Part shown: piece by piece, positions 22,880 through 33,311 of the stretch
How the letters are laid out: each line of letters begins with the position of its first letter
Numbering within the stretch: the first letter of the stretch is position 1
Source of the DNA: Pyrenophora tritici-repentis
Lineage: Eukaryota; Ascomycota; Dothideomycetes; Pleosporales; Pleosporaceae
Assembly (NCBI RefSeq): GCF_003171515.1
Contig: NC_089393.1
Span: 2,046,001-2,110,000 of the forward strand
Length of the DNA: 64,000 bases
Reading direction: 5' to 3'
Made by a program: the position numbers and the translations under genes
Notes under the pieces: model-generated
Told to the model about the DNA's origin: nothing
What the model saw: the letters and a program-made list of their open reading frames with translations, nothing else
The model's database searches: none

Positions 22880-23892
22880 TGTAGATATGGGGGGTGACTG
22901 GCTTCAAAGAGTCGGGACTTACCCCACAGAACCGGCAGGAACTCGAGATAACAGCAGCATGGCCCAAGCGTATTGCCTTTTCGAGTGTTCCGGAGCGTGA
23001 CAATGTCGTCAACGGCAAGTTCCTAGGATGATGGACTATGCCAATTCACCGAGATGCACTAGTTACTTGTAGAACTGGTTAGATGGTAGATTAGCAGTAT
23101 CAAACTTGCTCACGATAGCCTCAAAACTCAATAGACACACTCTTGGAGCCGGAATGGCATCTTTTCTGGCTGCCTTCTACGCTTGCTTTTGCCGCTTCAA
23201 ATGTCGGTGGCCATGGTAACTCGAATGTATCAAGATAGCATTTCGGACCGGACCCCGCCTCCGTCCCATCCGTTGCGCGCTTGCGCTTACTCGTTGCACG
23301 TAGTTCTAGCACGTCGTGTGGGTGCATCCTTCGGAGTCTTCACACAGCCAACCCCGACTTCCAGAACGTGCAGGGCGTCCAGGAGGTGGCAAGTGTCCAG
23401 TTTCAACGCGTGAAACAGCAATCGCCATGGCTTCCTTTCCTTTCCAAGCACATGCAGCTGAATAAGTTGGGGCTAAGCTGCCGCATCCTCTAACCTTCTA
23501 GATCCGGATGCCCTGCATATGACCCCGAGACCCTGGTGGCGTCCTATCGCATCCCCATCATCCGTCCTGACACCATTTCTATTCACTTGTTCATTTACTC
23601 CTTCATTCATCGTGTACTATTTTCCAACTGCAGTTACGTGATTCGTCTGTGAGTCATTTGGGCCATCTCCCGACTTCGCAACGTGTCCCGGCGATTTGCC
23701 GGACTTATCACGGGATAAGCTTTCTCAGCCCTATCGATCGACCCTTCTTTCAACTTTTCAGCGGTGACGACAGCACACGAGCAACCTCTAAACAGCCCCA
23801 TCTGCAAACCCGTATTACGTTGTGACCTAGGCCTTGAAGACAGAATACATCATCTTCCCAGGTGCTTCTAACTGAGCAAGCTGAGCCACGCG
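22880..23892. other. Divergent intergenic region Cyc2-like gene / ABZ1
   Basis: About 1 kb between divergent genes. The first 140 bp may hold a first exon of the Cyc2-like gene. A 68-codon minus-strand frame at 23121-23327 lacks a recognisable domain and is not called. The ABZ1 side (23580-23890) is pyrimidine-rich and carries a TGAGTCA site at 23650. Confidence 0.45.
23650..23656. promoter_or_regulatory. Gcn4/CPC1-type site (TGAGTCA) upstream of ABZ1
   Basis: A perfect TGAGTCA heptamer, extended to TGAGTCAT, lies 237 bp upstream of the aminodeoxychorismate synthase ATG. The bZIP factors Gcn4 (yeast) and CPC1/CpcA (filamentous fungi) bind TGASTCA and raise amino-acid biosynthesis on starvation. 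Aminodeoxychorismate synthase uses chorismate and glutamine, so such control is plausible. One heptamer can occur by chance. Confidence 0.4.
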
Positions 23893-26676
23893 ATGGCACC
23901 CGCAGTTCTGACACAGCGCCCGAAAATATTGTTCTTGGACGCCTACGACTCCTTTTCCAATAACATAGTCGCGCTGGTCGAGCAAAATTTGGACGCAGAA
24001 GTGATCAAGGTCTTCATTGACGACCCGAACCTCATCAAGCCGACGGTTCCTGGCAGCCATGCAGCCTTTACAGACTACCTAAAGAGCTATGATGGCGTTA
24101 TTGCGGGACCGGGTCCTGGCTGGGCCAAATGCGACGAGGACGTTGGCTTGATGAAGGAACTCTGGAATCTTCAAGACGAGCAACTCATCCCCGTGCTTGG
24201 CATATGCCTTGGGTTTCAATCTATGTGCCTTGCGTTTGGGGCTGACATCCAACGACTGGAGGAACCGAGACACGGCATTATAACAAAGGTCCTGCACAAC
24301 GGCCAGTCAGTCTTCAGAAGCGTGGAACTTCTACTAGCTACCCAATATCACTCACTACAAGTGAAGCTCGGTCATCCTATCCAAACCACGAGAGCTGTAC
24401 GATACCCCGCTCAACTATGGGAGCCCACTGAGACCTGCCCTCAACTGGAGCCCCTTGCGTGGGACTTCGACAGCGAGATCAACGGCGCTGTGCTCATGGG
24501 CGCCAAACATGTACAGAAACCCTTCTGGGGTGTTCAGTTCCACCCAGAGTCAATTTGCACAAACGAGCAAGGCAAGCGCATCATCCAAAACTGGTGGGAA
24601 GATTCTCAGTCATGGAACCGGAAGCGCATGTTCCGCAACGTCCCAAAGCATAACTTGACTTCAACTCCGCAGTCTTCACCGATGACGGTCGATGATTTTC
24701 GACGAGAGCTCGGCGTCCACAACATCAAGAACAAGAGCAAATACTCTAGCGCAGATCTTGCAGAAAACCTCGACAGCGACACGATAACGCCATTCGAACT
24801 GGCTTCGCTGATTGCACATGGCGATGGACAGTCGTTGCCGGATTTGCCGCCGAGCAAAGTGCATTGTCGAACCATCGGAAGTGGAAGACTTACAATTGCA
24901 GATATATGTGAGTTATTCGAGGTATCAAGGACGGAGGCTATAGTCCTTGAGTCCGGATTGCAGTCGAACCTGGTACCCATGGCTGTAGGAACTGGCAGAT
25001 ACAGCATCATCGGATTTGTCATCCCCGAGGAAACCCTCCGTCTGCATTACTATGCAGGAGCACGCAGAATGGAGCTCAGAGATGGCGACGACCGAGTTCA
25101 CACGGACTGGACTGTGGCCCACCCATGGCCATACATCAGAGAAGTCATGAAAAGCCTCCAGCCCACCGAGCCACCCGTTGCTTCAACATGGGCACCTTTT
25201 TGGGGAGGTCTAATGGGATATGCGTCGTACGAGGCTGGTCTGGAAACTATCGATGTTCACGGCCACGAAGAAGCTTCTTATCCTGACATCTGCTTTGCTT
25301 ACATCACGCGGAGTATCGTCATTGATCACCAAAACAAGAAGATCTATGTCCAGAGCATCCGTGGGTCTGAGGACCTGGAGTGGGTCGAGGACTCCATAGA
25401 CATGTTGGATGAGCTTGCGGGTGTAAAATCCCGGGAATCTACTCCTAGCTCCATGGCCATGTCACAGGCGGATCCTTTCGAGGCACACGGCACGATGCAT
25501 CAGTACATCGACTCGTGCAAACAAGTCACAGCCAACGACATGGAATATTGTGCCAAGGTTCGGGCCTGCCAGGACGCCATATCGGATGGACAAAGTTATG
25601 AACTCTGTCTTACTACTCGCAACGAGGTTCACGCCATCAAGCCAAGTGCTTGCAGGATATCGTGGGCAGAGAACAATGAGCATTCTTGGAATCTTTACAA
25701 GCGCTTAACAAGCCAAAATCCCGCTCCCTTTAGCGCGTACATGAGAATGCATAATGTACATGTACTGAGCTCCTCGCCAGAGAGGTACATCAGCTGGGAT
25801 AGGTCGCAAAGTGCTCAATGTCGTCCTATCAAGGGTACGGTGCAAAAGAAGCCTGGTGTTACAGCAGAAATGGCACATGCAATCCTATCCTCGTCCAAGG
25901 AACGCGCTGAGAACCTGATGATTGTTGACTTGACACGTCATCAATTGCATGGTGTTTACGGCTCCGACAGTGTCCGCGTAAGCCAACTTATGGAGGTCGA
26001 AGAGTACGAGACCCTTTGGCAGCTGGTTTCCGTCGTCGATGCCGTACCCCGTGGAATCCACAAACCAACGACACCAGAGGGGTGGGAAGAACCTGCGGGA
26101 AGCACTTCAAAGCAACCCGAAAAACAGCCTGTCCCGTACCTGGGTTTCGAAGCATTCGTCGAAGGCCTTCCAGCAGGAAGCATGACTGGGGCTCCGAAGA
26201 AGCGCTCCTGCGAGATTCTCCAGAATATCGAGAAGGGCGTAAGGCGAGGCATTTATTCTGGTGTTCTCGGCTACCTCGATGTGGGGGGTGGTGGTGACTT
26301 TAGTGTCGTTATACGAACTGCTATCAAAATCGACAATGATCAAATTGACGAGAAGGAAGACCTCTGGCGCATCGGTGCCGGAGGGGCGGTAACAAGCCAG
26401 AGTACTCCCAAGGGCGAGTACGAGGAGATGGTGGCCAAATTCGGTAGTACAAACCGAGCATTCGCCCCTCTTCCACCACCGAAACCGAAGAAGAAAGGCA
26501 GAAGGGTTGAGATCATTGAGCCTGATGACCCGGAGTTCGCTGAGCTGCTTGCAAGTATGAGGGGTGGGGAGGAATTGACGCTGGATGATGCGCAGATCAT
26601 GTTGAGGGCTGTGGAAAGAGAGCTGAGGCGAAGGACTGCTGCTGGAGAAGTAGGAGATGCCACAGAGGTAGAGTGA
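23893..26676 (+). CDS. ABZ1: Aminodeoxychorismate synthase (fused PabA-PabB, p-aminobenzoate synthesis)
   Basis: A single exon of 927 residues. Residues about 10-245 are a class I glutamine amidotransferase with the nucleophile in GICLGFQ (Cys105) and the His-Glu pair in FHPES (His217, Glu219). From about residue 310 to 860 is the chorismate-binding PabB half. It includes the PIKGT motif with Lys647, the residue that distinguishes aminodeoxychorismate synthase from anthranilate synthase (PIAGT), then VDLTRHQLHG, LPAGSMTGAPKKRSCEIL and RIGAGGAVTSQSTP. The enzyme turns chorismate and glutamine into 4-amino-4-deoxychorismate, a precursor of p-aminobenzoate and folate, in the cytosol. A charged tail of about 60 residues follows. 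It is intronless despite its length. Confidence 0.95.
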   Translation: MAPAVLTQRPKILFLDAYDSFSNNIVALVEQNLDAEVIKVFIDDPNLIKPTVPGSHAAFTDYLKSYDGVIAGPGPGWAKCDEDVGLMKELWNLQDEQLIPVLGICLGFQSMCLAFGADIQRLEEPRHGIITKVLHNGQSVFRSVELLLATQYHSLQVKLGHPIQTTRAVRYPAQLWEPTETCPQLEPLAWDFDSEINGAVLMGAKHVQKPFWGVQFHPESICTNEQGKRIIQNWWEDSQSWNRKRMFRNVPKHNLTSTPQSSPMTVDDFRRELGVHNIKNKSKYSSADLAENLDSDTITPFELASLIAHGDGQSLPDLPPSKVHCRTIGSGRLTIADICELFEVSRTEAIVLESGLQSNLVPMAVGTGRYSIIGFVIPEETLRLHYYAGARRMELRDGDDRVHTDWTVAHPWPYIREVMKSLQPTEPPVASTWAPFWGGLMGYASYEAGLETIDVHGHEEASYPDICFAYITRSIVIDHQNKKIYVQSIRGSEDLEWVEDSIDMLDELAGVKSRESTPSSMAMSQADPFEAHGTMHQYIDSCKQVTANDMEYCAKVRACQDAISDGQSYELCLTTRNEVHAIKPSACRISWAENNEHSWNLYKRLTSQNPAPFSAYMRMHNVHVLSSSPERYISWDRSQSAQCRPIKGTVQKKPGVTAEMAHAILSSSKERAENLMIVDLTRHQLHGVYGSDSVRVSQLMEVEEYETLWQLVSVVDAVPRGIHKPTTPEGWEEPAGSTSKQPEKQPVPYLGFEAFVEGLPAGSMTGAPKKRSCEILQNIEKGVRRGIYSGVLGYLDVGGGGDFSVVIRTAIKIDNDQIDEKEDLWRIGAGGAVTSQSTPKGEYEEMVAKFGSTNRAFAPLPPPKPKKKGRRVEIIEPDDPEFAELLASMRGGEELTLDDAQIMLRAVERELRRRTAAGEVGDATEVE

Positions 26677-26945
26677 TTGCTTCTATGGAATTAGGGTGGG
26701 CGGAGTTATTGAGTTTAACCTGATACCACGCATGATAGACATAGAGTTTTCTGGGTTCAACACCAATGTCCAAATTATTATACTTTTAGTTAACCAAGAT
26801 ATTTTGCTATAATCCTTTCAAGCAATTTATAGAGGCAGACTATATGTTGGAGGAGATGACTAAGCACGGTCCAAGTGGTACGTAGCATCGCCGTGTACTT
26901 TGGTACTTTGAGGAACAAGCCAACACGTCACGAACAGCAGCCGCC

Positions 26946-29446
26946 ATGGCTACCGAGGCGCCAGACCCACGAACCTTTGAGACATGGGAAGATGCATTCC
27001 AATACCCAATTCCCGTCGTTCGTAGGCTTGAACAGCAGCTCCGCAACAATGCTCACGACAATCGAGAGAAGCTGCGATCCCTCGTGGGGTACGGATATCT
27101 GTCTGCAATGAAGAAGTGGCAAGACTGATTGCATGCAGGGCGAGCTACCGTAGCCTCCTCCATACCGCGGAAACCATCATCGACATGGAGGTGCGCATGG
27201 GACAGGTCGAAACCAAGCTCGCAGTAGTAGGCCAGAGCTGCAACTCGAGGGGTTTGGAGAGGATAGCGAACAACGCGGGGAAGATGGATATACATACGCG
27301 CAGCCGCGGTCAGTCTACATCATCACGTTGGGAAGGAGCATTGGGTTGACAGAGGACAGATGCGGAGCGCTATACTTTTGCGTCCCAGCTCTCGGTCCTG
27401 CGCAATGCGCCGCTGGTCGCGACACGTCTTATGAAAAGAGAAGGGTCATATTTGCTCATAGCAAAGGTACTGGTCATATCGCGACTACTTCACAAGTCGC
27501 TCAGCCAGTCTGCGAACAACCCGCCAATTGTGGGCCAGCTCTGGGAGAAACTCCTATCCGTACGGAGGAAGCTTTTACGAAGAATCGATAAGCGACTCTC
27601 GAATACAAATGGAGAGGTGGCAAGTCTGGTGGAGAGCATGTGCGCGTATGCGCTTGCGACAAGCTCAACGCCAACAGATGTGTTGCACCACTTCCACAAA
27701 ATGCGTTTGGACAAAATGAACAGCGAGCTCAGGGCGGGTAGTGATGAACTTGCGAAGCATGGTATTAATGCCCTGAAGCTATGTATTCAGACGTGTCTCG
27801 ATACGCAAACCATCTTTCCGCGACGGTTGGCTGAATCGCTGGCAAAGCTCAAGGCGCATCCGTTGATTCGAGATCCCGAGATTCGCGGACTATACGAGCT
27901 GAACCTGGACGTGCACGACCGATGGCTTAGTGATGAGGCGCGGAATTACACGCCATGGCCGCGACACGACGAGTTGCAGCGACCCGAAGCCGAGCGCATA
28001 CTGCACCGATGGTCGAAAGATGCTGTCACAAATTTCCTCAAGGGCGTCAAGGCAGCACTTGAGGGAGAAGAACGCTTACAAGAGGTTGCGAACTTGAGAC
28101 AGGAGCTGATAGAGACGTGGATTTTGTCGGGGTCACGAATGGCAGGTGTCAAATCAGCGAATGTTCTTGATGATTTGCGCGAAACCATGAGTGAAAAGCT
28201 TGAAAATATCGTGCGGTCGCGTACGAGTGGACTGCAAACTGTTGTCTCCGATCTCACGACACGGCTGGATGCTGTTGCAGCATCCAAAGAAGCATCTGCA
28301 CTATCCCTGTGGAGCACCATTGACAAGGCGTCGGACCTCAGCAACGGTGCGCAAACGTTCAAATCTACCATCCTGAACACACACCAAGGACGCGACGAGT
28401 CCGTCATAAGCGTCATCTCTGCATTCGACAACTGGATGGAATCCGTCTTGGAAGTCAAGGGCATCGTGAAAAGCATGAAAGAAGCTCGATGGGACGACAC
28501 CTTTGCCGAAGACGTCGACGACGATTCAGACGATGATCTTGGCGATTCAAAGCAGACTCTACTCAGCGATGACGATCCAAAGCTACTAGAAGAAGCCACA
28601 CAGGAAGCACTTGGTGAGGCGATGCAAAACCTGGGCCGAAGCTTCTCGGCAATGACCAAACCCTCGGACGGCGGAGACGCAGACGGCTCAATCCAAAAAG
28701 CAACCTTCATCCTCCGTGTCGTCCGAGAAATCGGTGATCGGCTACCTCGTCTACGACTTCAGGAAAGAGCAACATCTCTCCCGTCGCCTTTTACAGCAGA
28801 TATACTGCAGCCTCTGTATATGACTCTAGCCTCGCACACTGCACAGCCGAATTTGGACAAGTACAAAATCTCGCTTCATAGCTCACTAAATGTAAAGACG
28901 AAAAGCTATATCTTGTGGGAAGGCCATCCTCCGTTACCGAGTCAGCCGTCGCCTAGCGCGTTTAGGTTCTTGCGCGAGTTGGATAAGAGTATGAGAGCTT
29001 TAGGGAGTGATCTCTGGGCTCCGAGCTGTGTGTCTGTGCTTAAGAGTTGCGTAGCTGAGGAGTTGAACGGCTTGGTGGGGGAGCAGGTTGACGCTATTAC
29101 TGCGGGGGAGCAAGATGATGGGCAGGACGTTGAGAAGGCAGAGAGCGAGGAAGAAGAGAAAGAGAAAGAAGAAAAGGACGATGCTTCTGCAGCTACCAAG
29201 GATGAAGACAAGGCAAAGCCTACTGAATCTTCGTCGGAGCTGAAGAACCAAAGACTCAAGCAACTGTTCTTCGATCTGTTGTATATACAGCGCTTTGTTG
29301 ACCCGAATGGTGGAGAGGACAAGGTTAGCACTCTGCGCCTGAAAGTAGACGTCACAGATCTGGATGACGCTGCTATGAGTAGGTTGAAGAAGAATGCTGC
29401 AGATTATGCGAAGAAGACGTATCTGCTTTTTGCGCTGCTAGCATAG
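26946..29446 (+). CDS. COG1: Conserved oligomeric Golgi complex subunit 1
   Basis: Three exons (26946-27088, 27139-27308, 27360-29446) encode 799 residues. The N-terminus has the Vps51/COG1-type helical segment, with the join SLVGASYRSLLHTAETIIDMEVRM across intron 1. Then come RDAERYTFASQLSVLRNAPLVATRLM across intron 2 and the diagnostic LVESMCAYALATSSTPTDVLHHFHKMRLDKM. Acidic segments lie near residues 410-440, and a Glu/Lys-rich run lies near 700. COG1 is part of lobe A of the COG tethering complex, which captures retrograde vesicles at the Golgi. Both introns are 50-51 nt; intron 2 was chosen because only its last acceptor keeps the frame. Confidence 0.92.
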
Positions 29447-30006
29447 GCAATAACATCATCATATTGTGTATGTCACTCTGCTAGCCTAGGGATACATGCG
29501 CAATGGGTTGATAATGTCGTATACATCCACTTTTTGGTCAAACTGTCTCTCTGTGTTGTGAACCGTGCTATTCCGTCTACTTTGTTTACACCTCGCTTAC
29601 GAGCAACACAACCATTTCTCTGAGAATATTAGACTGAGCATATATATGTTAGAAAACATCAATTATCCACTAACCAGCAGCAGCCAAAGACATTACACAG
29701 TCCCGTTACTCGGTTTATCCAAGTGGGGCTGGTGGTGAGTAGTAGACGACCCATTCTTTTTGCCCTCGTTCGAAACACTAAAAGTTATGTTTTCCTTTTT
29801 TGTTCTTTTTGCTCTACTTATGGAAGTCATCCTAATGCCTACATGGAGATGATAGATCACATGCCAACGCGCAAACGTGCACATCTTCCACTACAAACCC
29901 GGTAGCGACCCCACTCCTGGACTCCAGGCGTGGCACAAAAAACCCAAGCTGCGCTGCAGTCTTCCCATTCCCCTCAACTATCTCCTCACACAGCCGCCTC
30001 AACAAA
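29447..30006. other. Intergenic region COG1 to GNAT-like gene
   Basis: This 560-bp spacer carries one copy of the dispersed repeat (about 29655-29830). The last 120 bp are a CA-rich leader for the gene at 30007. No gene is supported. Confidence 0.45.
29655..29830. repeat. Diverged dispersed repeat, copy B
   Basis: It shares with 1441-1620 the ordered blocks atccactaaccagcagcag, gacattaca, gtgagtagtag, attctttttgc and tcgttcga, in the same orientation. Between the blocks the copies differ in sequence and spacing. It lies directly downstream of COG1. No open frame, terminal inverted repeats or target duplication were found. Confidence 0.55.
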
Positions 30007-30784
30007 ATGTCAGACGCCCAAGTCTTCGAGCACTTCACTGGATCCGACATAACAGACGAAATACTAGCAGAAGCCACACTCCTCTTCAACAACCATTATG
30101 GGACTTGGAGTACCCACACTTCCAATCCCGCTGACAGAGTCAAACTCTCGAAACAGCGTATGCGCCAACAATTACTACCAACAGGCGGCTCCTCGTGTAT
30201 CTACGCGCGCGTCACTGTCGCGACTCAGCTTGTGGGCAATGCGTTCGCCTGCCGGTGGGTAGTAGATGGTGTATCCATTTGTTGGATTACTCAGCTGGTT
30301 GTGCACTCTGAATTTCGACGACAGGGGCTTGCTGCGCGTCTGTTGAGGGAGGCGGGGGATAGTGATGTGTGCGGGATTATGAGCTCACATCCTGCAGCTT
30401 GTCTGGCCGCTGCGAGGGCTTTTGGTGGTATGTATAGTGTATGCTGTGTACAACGCAGGTTTTTGCTGACGGTGCTGTGTTGTAGATGGGTGTGTTACAG
30501 CGCAGGACCTTGAGTTTATGCACGTGAATGCAAGGGCTGTTATGGAGGCCTCGCCGGTCGCGTATGTGAGGGAGGCTGTGTTAAGGGGAAAGCTTTTCGA
30601 CGGTCAGGATACTAGTGGTGCAGTATCATCGGTTGACACGCAATTTTTCGTCGATCATAAAGAGCCGTTAGGGGTATTGGCGATGGTTAAGCAAGAGAGG
30701 GATTGGCCACTTGGAGAGCTTTTGGAAGGATTCGAATTTCTTCTCATTCTTAAGAAGACGTTTGGCTCACAGTCGGCATCATGA
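30007..30784 (+). CDS. GNAT-like acetyltransferase family protein
   Basis: Two exons (30007-30427, 30486-30784) encode 239 residues. The segment ICWITQLVVHSEFRRQGLAARLLREAG matches the acetyl-CoA-binding core of GNAT enzymes (motif A, R/Q-x-x-G-x-G/A). The preceding strands (SSCIYARVTVATQLVGNAFACRW) fit the fold. The 58-nt intron interrupts after AARAFG and the frame resumes DGCVTAQDLEFM. The C-terminal half is less like other GNATs and may be lineage-specific. The substrate is unknown. It is convergent with the SDR gene, 108 bp away. Confidence 0.7.
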
Positions 30785-30892
30785 TTGAACGAACAAAGTT
30801 TTCCTACTAGTCTAGAAACATGTGAGCAATGGCAAGTCACTCTATCATCGGACTATGTCCATGTATATTCAAAGGTGGTGTTCCGACTACCC

Positions 30893-31813
30893 CTACTGAT
30901 CAGGATTATAATACTTCCTCCAATTATGCTCCTCCTTGAACCCCAAAACCTCCTTAATCTTCCGATTACTCAACGGCGCCTCCCACTCGTCCATCTCGCG
31001 CGTAACAGGCGTATTCGGCGCATATTGTTCTAAAAACTGCTTGGTCGGGAACGTCGCGGTTATCGTGTCATTCGTCGCATTAAACACCTGGAATCCCAAC
31101 CCATCTCTCTGCACACATAAATCGCAGATCTGACCCAAATCGCGCGCATCAATGTAGGCCCACGCATTTCTCTTACGCGTCTCCGGATGCTGGATGTAGC
31201 GCGGGAAGTCGCGCTCGTACTCGTGGGGTTCGATGACATTGCCAATGCGCAGGGCGTAGATGTCGGCGTCGAAGCGGCGGGCGAAACCGCGGGCGACGCG
31301 TTCGCCGCAGAGCTTGGAGATGGCATATGTGTCCATGGGGTTTACGTCCATGTCTTCGACGAGGGGGAAGGCCGTGTAGTCGAGGTTACCTTGACCAAAG
31401 CAGACTTCGTATGTGGTTTCGCTGCTGGCGATGATGATTTTCTTGACGCCGAGTTTGCAGGCGGCTTCGATGACGTTGTAGGTGGAGCGCACGTTGCCAG
31501 CGTAGCACTCGTTGTCTGGGACGAGCATGTTGCGCGCGTAGGCGGCGAAGTGGATGACTGCGTCGGGCGGGCTAGGGACTTGGGCGTCTTCATAGCCGCT
31601 GAAGTTGAAGTGCGTGGTTAGGGCATTGAAGACTTGACCACTGTCTGTGAGGTCGGTTTTGAGGGTGAAGACGTTAGCGCTGGGGTCCGGGAAGTCGATT
31701 AGGTCCAGGTTGAGGACTTGATAGCCTCTCTTGAGGAGCTCGGGGATAACATGGCGACCGGCTTTTCCCGAGCCGCCAGTGAAGACGATGCGTTTTCCTG
31801 AGGAGGTTGCCAT
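30893..31813 (-). CDS. NAD-dependent epimerase/dehydratase (extended SDR)
   Basis: A single exon of 306 residues. A Rossmann nucleotide loop TGGSGKAG lies at residues 12-19, an acidic Asp near residue 37 (LNLDLID) is consistent with NAD preference, and the catalytic set is Ser130/131 (IIASSETTY), Tyr163 and Lys167 (YAISK). The layout is that of extended short-chain dehydrogenases such as sugar-nucleotide epimerases or uronate-dehydrogenase-like enzymes. The exact substrate cannot be deduced. It is the last ordinary gene before the transposon-rich island starting near 32 kb. Confidence 0.85.
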   Translation of the reverse strand: MATSSGKRIVFTGGSGKAGRHVIPELLKRGYQVLNLDLIDFPDPSANVFTLKTDLTDSGQVFNALTTHFNFSGYEDAQVPSPPDAVIHFAAYARNMLVPDNECYAGNVRSTYNVIEAACKLGVKKIIIASSETTYEVCFGQGNLDYTAFPLVEDMDVNPMDTYAISKLCGERVARGFARRFDADIYALRIGNVIEPHEYERDFPRYIQHPETRKRNAWAYIDARDLGQICDLCVQRDGLGFQVFNATNDTITATFPTKQFLEQYAPNTPVTREMDEWEAPLSNRKIKEVLGFKEEHNWRKYYNPDQ

Positions 31814-32046
31814 GGTTGTGTGGAGGGTGTCCGTGGATCAATTGGTCGTGTTATGATCAATGGGTGGAGTTGAGTTGTTGTTTGGTATACGGCAGTTGGA
31901 GGGGCATGTTAGATGTAGGTAGCACTTGGCGGGGGATCACCATCTTCATAGACGTCATTTGCGACTGAAACGACTTGTCCCACCGGGTACGCGGTGGAAA
32001 CAAGTCGAGAGAGGCTTAGCGTGGCCTACAAGGATGAGGTTGTGAC
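31814..32046. other. Promoter region of the SDR gene, island boundary
   Basis: A 233-bp stretch upstream of the SDR start that ends at the target duplication gttgtgac (32039-32046) of MITE copy 2. No other feature was seen. Confidence 0.4.
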
Positions 32047-32174
32047 CAGACTCCGCAACAATCAATCGGATCGGCATGATTGATTCCTATCTAGGTTAAA
32101 GGCTGCCTAATGAAGTAATTCTTTAACCTATATAGGAATCAATCATGTCAATCGATTGATTGTTGCGGAGTCTG
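32047..32174. mobile_element. MITE copy 2 (hAT-type, non-autonomous)
   Basis: This 128-bp element has perfect terminal inverted repeats beginning cagactccgcaacaatcaat. It is flanked by a perfect 8-bp direct repeat, gttgtgac, at 32039-32046 and 32175-32182. The interior is itself a foldback: a block ending in aatcaatc repeats inverted around a short centre, so the whole element can form a hairpin. The ends match copy 1 at 184-345, but the interiors differ. The TIRs do not match the resident hAT at 34210-37627. Confidence 0.9.
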
Positions 32175-32182
32175 GTTGTGAC

Positions 32183-32963
32183 GATGATGCTCCATCAATG
32201 TCAGCACAACAAGAAGAAAATGACCAGCTGTACAGCCTAAATGTAGTCGCTGTAGAACAATGTCCCAAGAAGCGCGAGCTGAGACGAGCGCGTTGTACTG
32301 TAGGCCTTGGGCGGGGTAGATGTAGCTCGGTAGTTATGCACCACTAGTTAACGCTCTAGGTGAGTTACGCTAACGACTACCTAGGTATAGCACGGATGGC
32401 AAATGCTGGCCCGGGTATCCTGCATCTTCTGTTTTACCAGCAGCATAGAATTTCCGAGTAAGTCACCGATTAGGGGGTGGATAGGTTGGTGTTGGGTTGG
32501 TATTAGGTTGTGTAGTGTTGGGTCAGCTTACGTAAGACCCTGACCCAACCTCTACCTTAACCCTAGGTACCTATTTACCTGCGTAGCTCAGAGAATTTGG
32601 AGACCGCGTTAATAGAACTAGCGGGAGCATAGTTTACGATAGGCTTTTCTGTGTTGCAACCTTAAAGCTTATAAGCTTAAAAAATAATAGACACAGAAGG
32701 TATCGGATTACGCTTGTCTGTATGCAAGCGCGCGGACAGTCTGAGGACCTAGAAGAGAAAACGTCCCGTTACACCGTGCGTTTCAACACGCTTAGACAGA
32801 CTTTAGATGAAGATCAATCGTTTCTCCACTAGACAGATAAGGATGGCGAATGAGTAGGGTACTTACCTAGTGAATATAAGTATGATATTCGCCTCCCTAA
32901 GCATTAGACAAGACAAAATCATCGTTCTCATCAGCCGTCTGTTTTACCATCTACTCAATCATC
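32183..32963. other. AT-rich spacer with foldback, upstream of a secreted-protein gene
   Basis: No gene is supported. At 32517-32549 a 10-bp inverted repeat (gttgggtcag / ctgacccaac) encloses the palindrome cttacgtaag. The last 150 bp should be the promoter and leader of the cysteine-rich protein at 32964. Confidence 0.5.
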
Positions 32964-33311
32964 ATGAAACTCGCCTCGATCATCGCAACCGCTATTCTAG
33001 CCGCGCACCCGACCATTGCGGCATTTTGTCTTGGTGGGTGGATCACATGCAGCTGTAAGTTAATCTGCCTTTCTCCGCCTTGTTGACGCTTACACCTCAA
33101 AGACCCAGACTATGCTTGCGACGCTAGTTGCCCAAATGTCTCCAGCGGTTGCGGATGTACTGATTATTGGGGTGGGGTTGGGAATTTAGAAGGTTCACAT
33201 TGTATAGACAGACTCTCGACACGTCATCTAAGATGCCCGTGGACAGGCCACAACGCTCCTTCTATATGCAACCCAGCGAAACATGGTGGTTGCGGGGGGT
33301 TTGAATTTTGA
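32964..33311 (+). CDS. Small secreted cysteine-rich protein, candidate effector
   Basis: Two exons (32964-33054, 33103-33311) encode 99 residues. The N-terminus MKLASIIATAILAAHPTIAA is a clear signal peptide. The remaining 79 residues carry ten cysteines, an even number that could form five disulfides, including a CGC triplet and a GGCGG tail; there is no membrane anchor. The 48-nt intron has a consensus gtaagt donor and joins TCS to YPDYAC in frame, and the frame stays open to a TGA, which argues that the gene is real. I do not recognise the family. Size, secretion, cysteine content and a setting of AT-rich DNA beside transposons are the usual profile of fungal effector candidates. Function is not known. 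Confidence 0.75.

Noticed and set aside
23121..23327. Minus-strand 68-codon frame upstream of ABZ1
   Set aside because: Composition is compatible with coding, but there is no recognisable motif and no convincing additional exon.
31187..31621. 144-codon plus-strand frame inside the SDR gene
   Set aside because: Antisense shadow of a clear SDR coding sequence with GC-rich third positions.
184..32174. MITEs as deletion derivatives of the resident hAT
   Set aside because: Terminal repeats differ (cagactccgcaac versus cagtgatcggaat), so a different autonomous element is needed.
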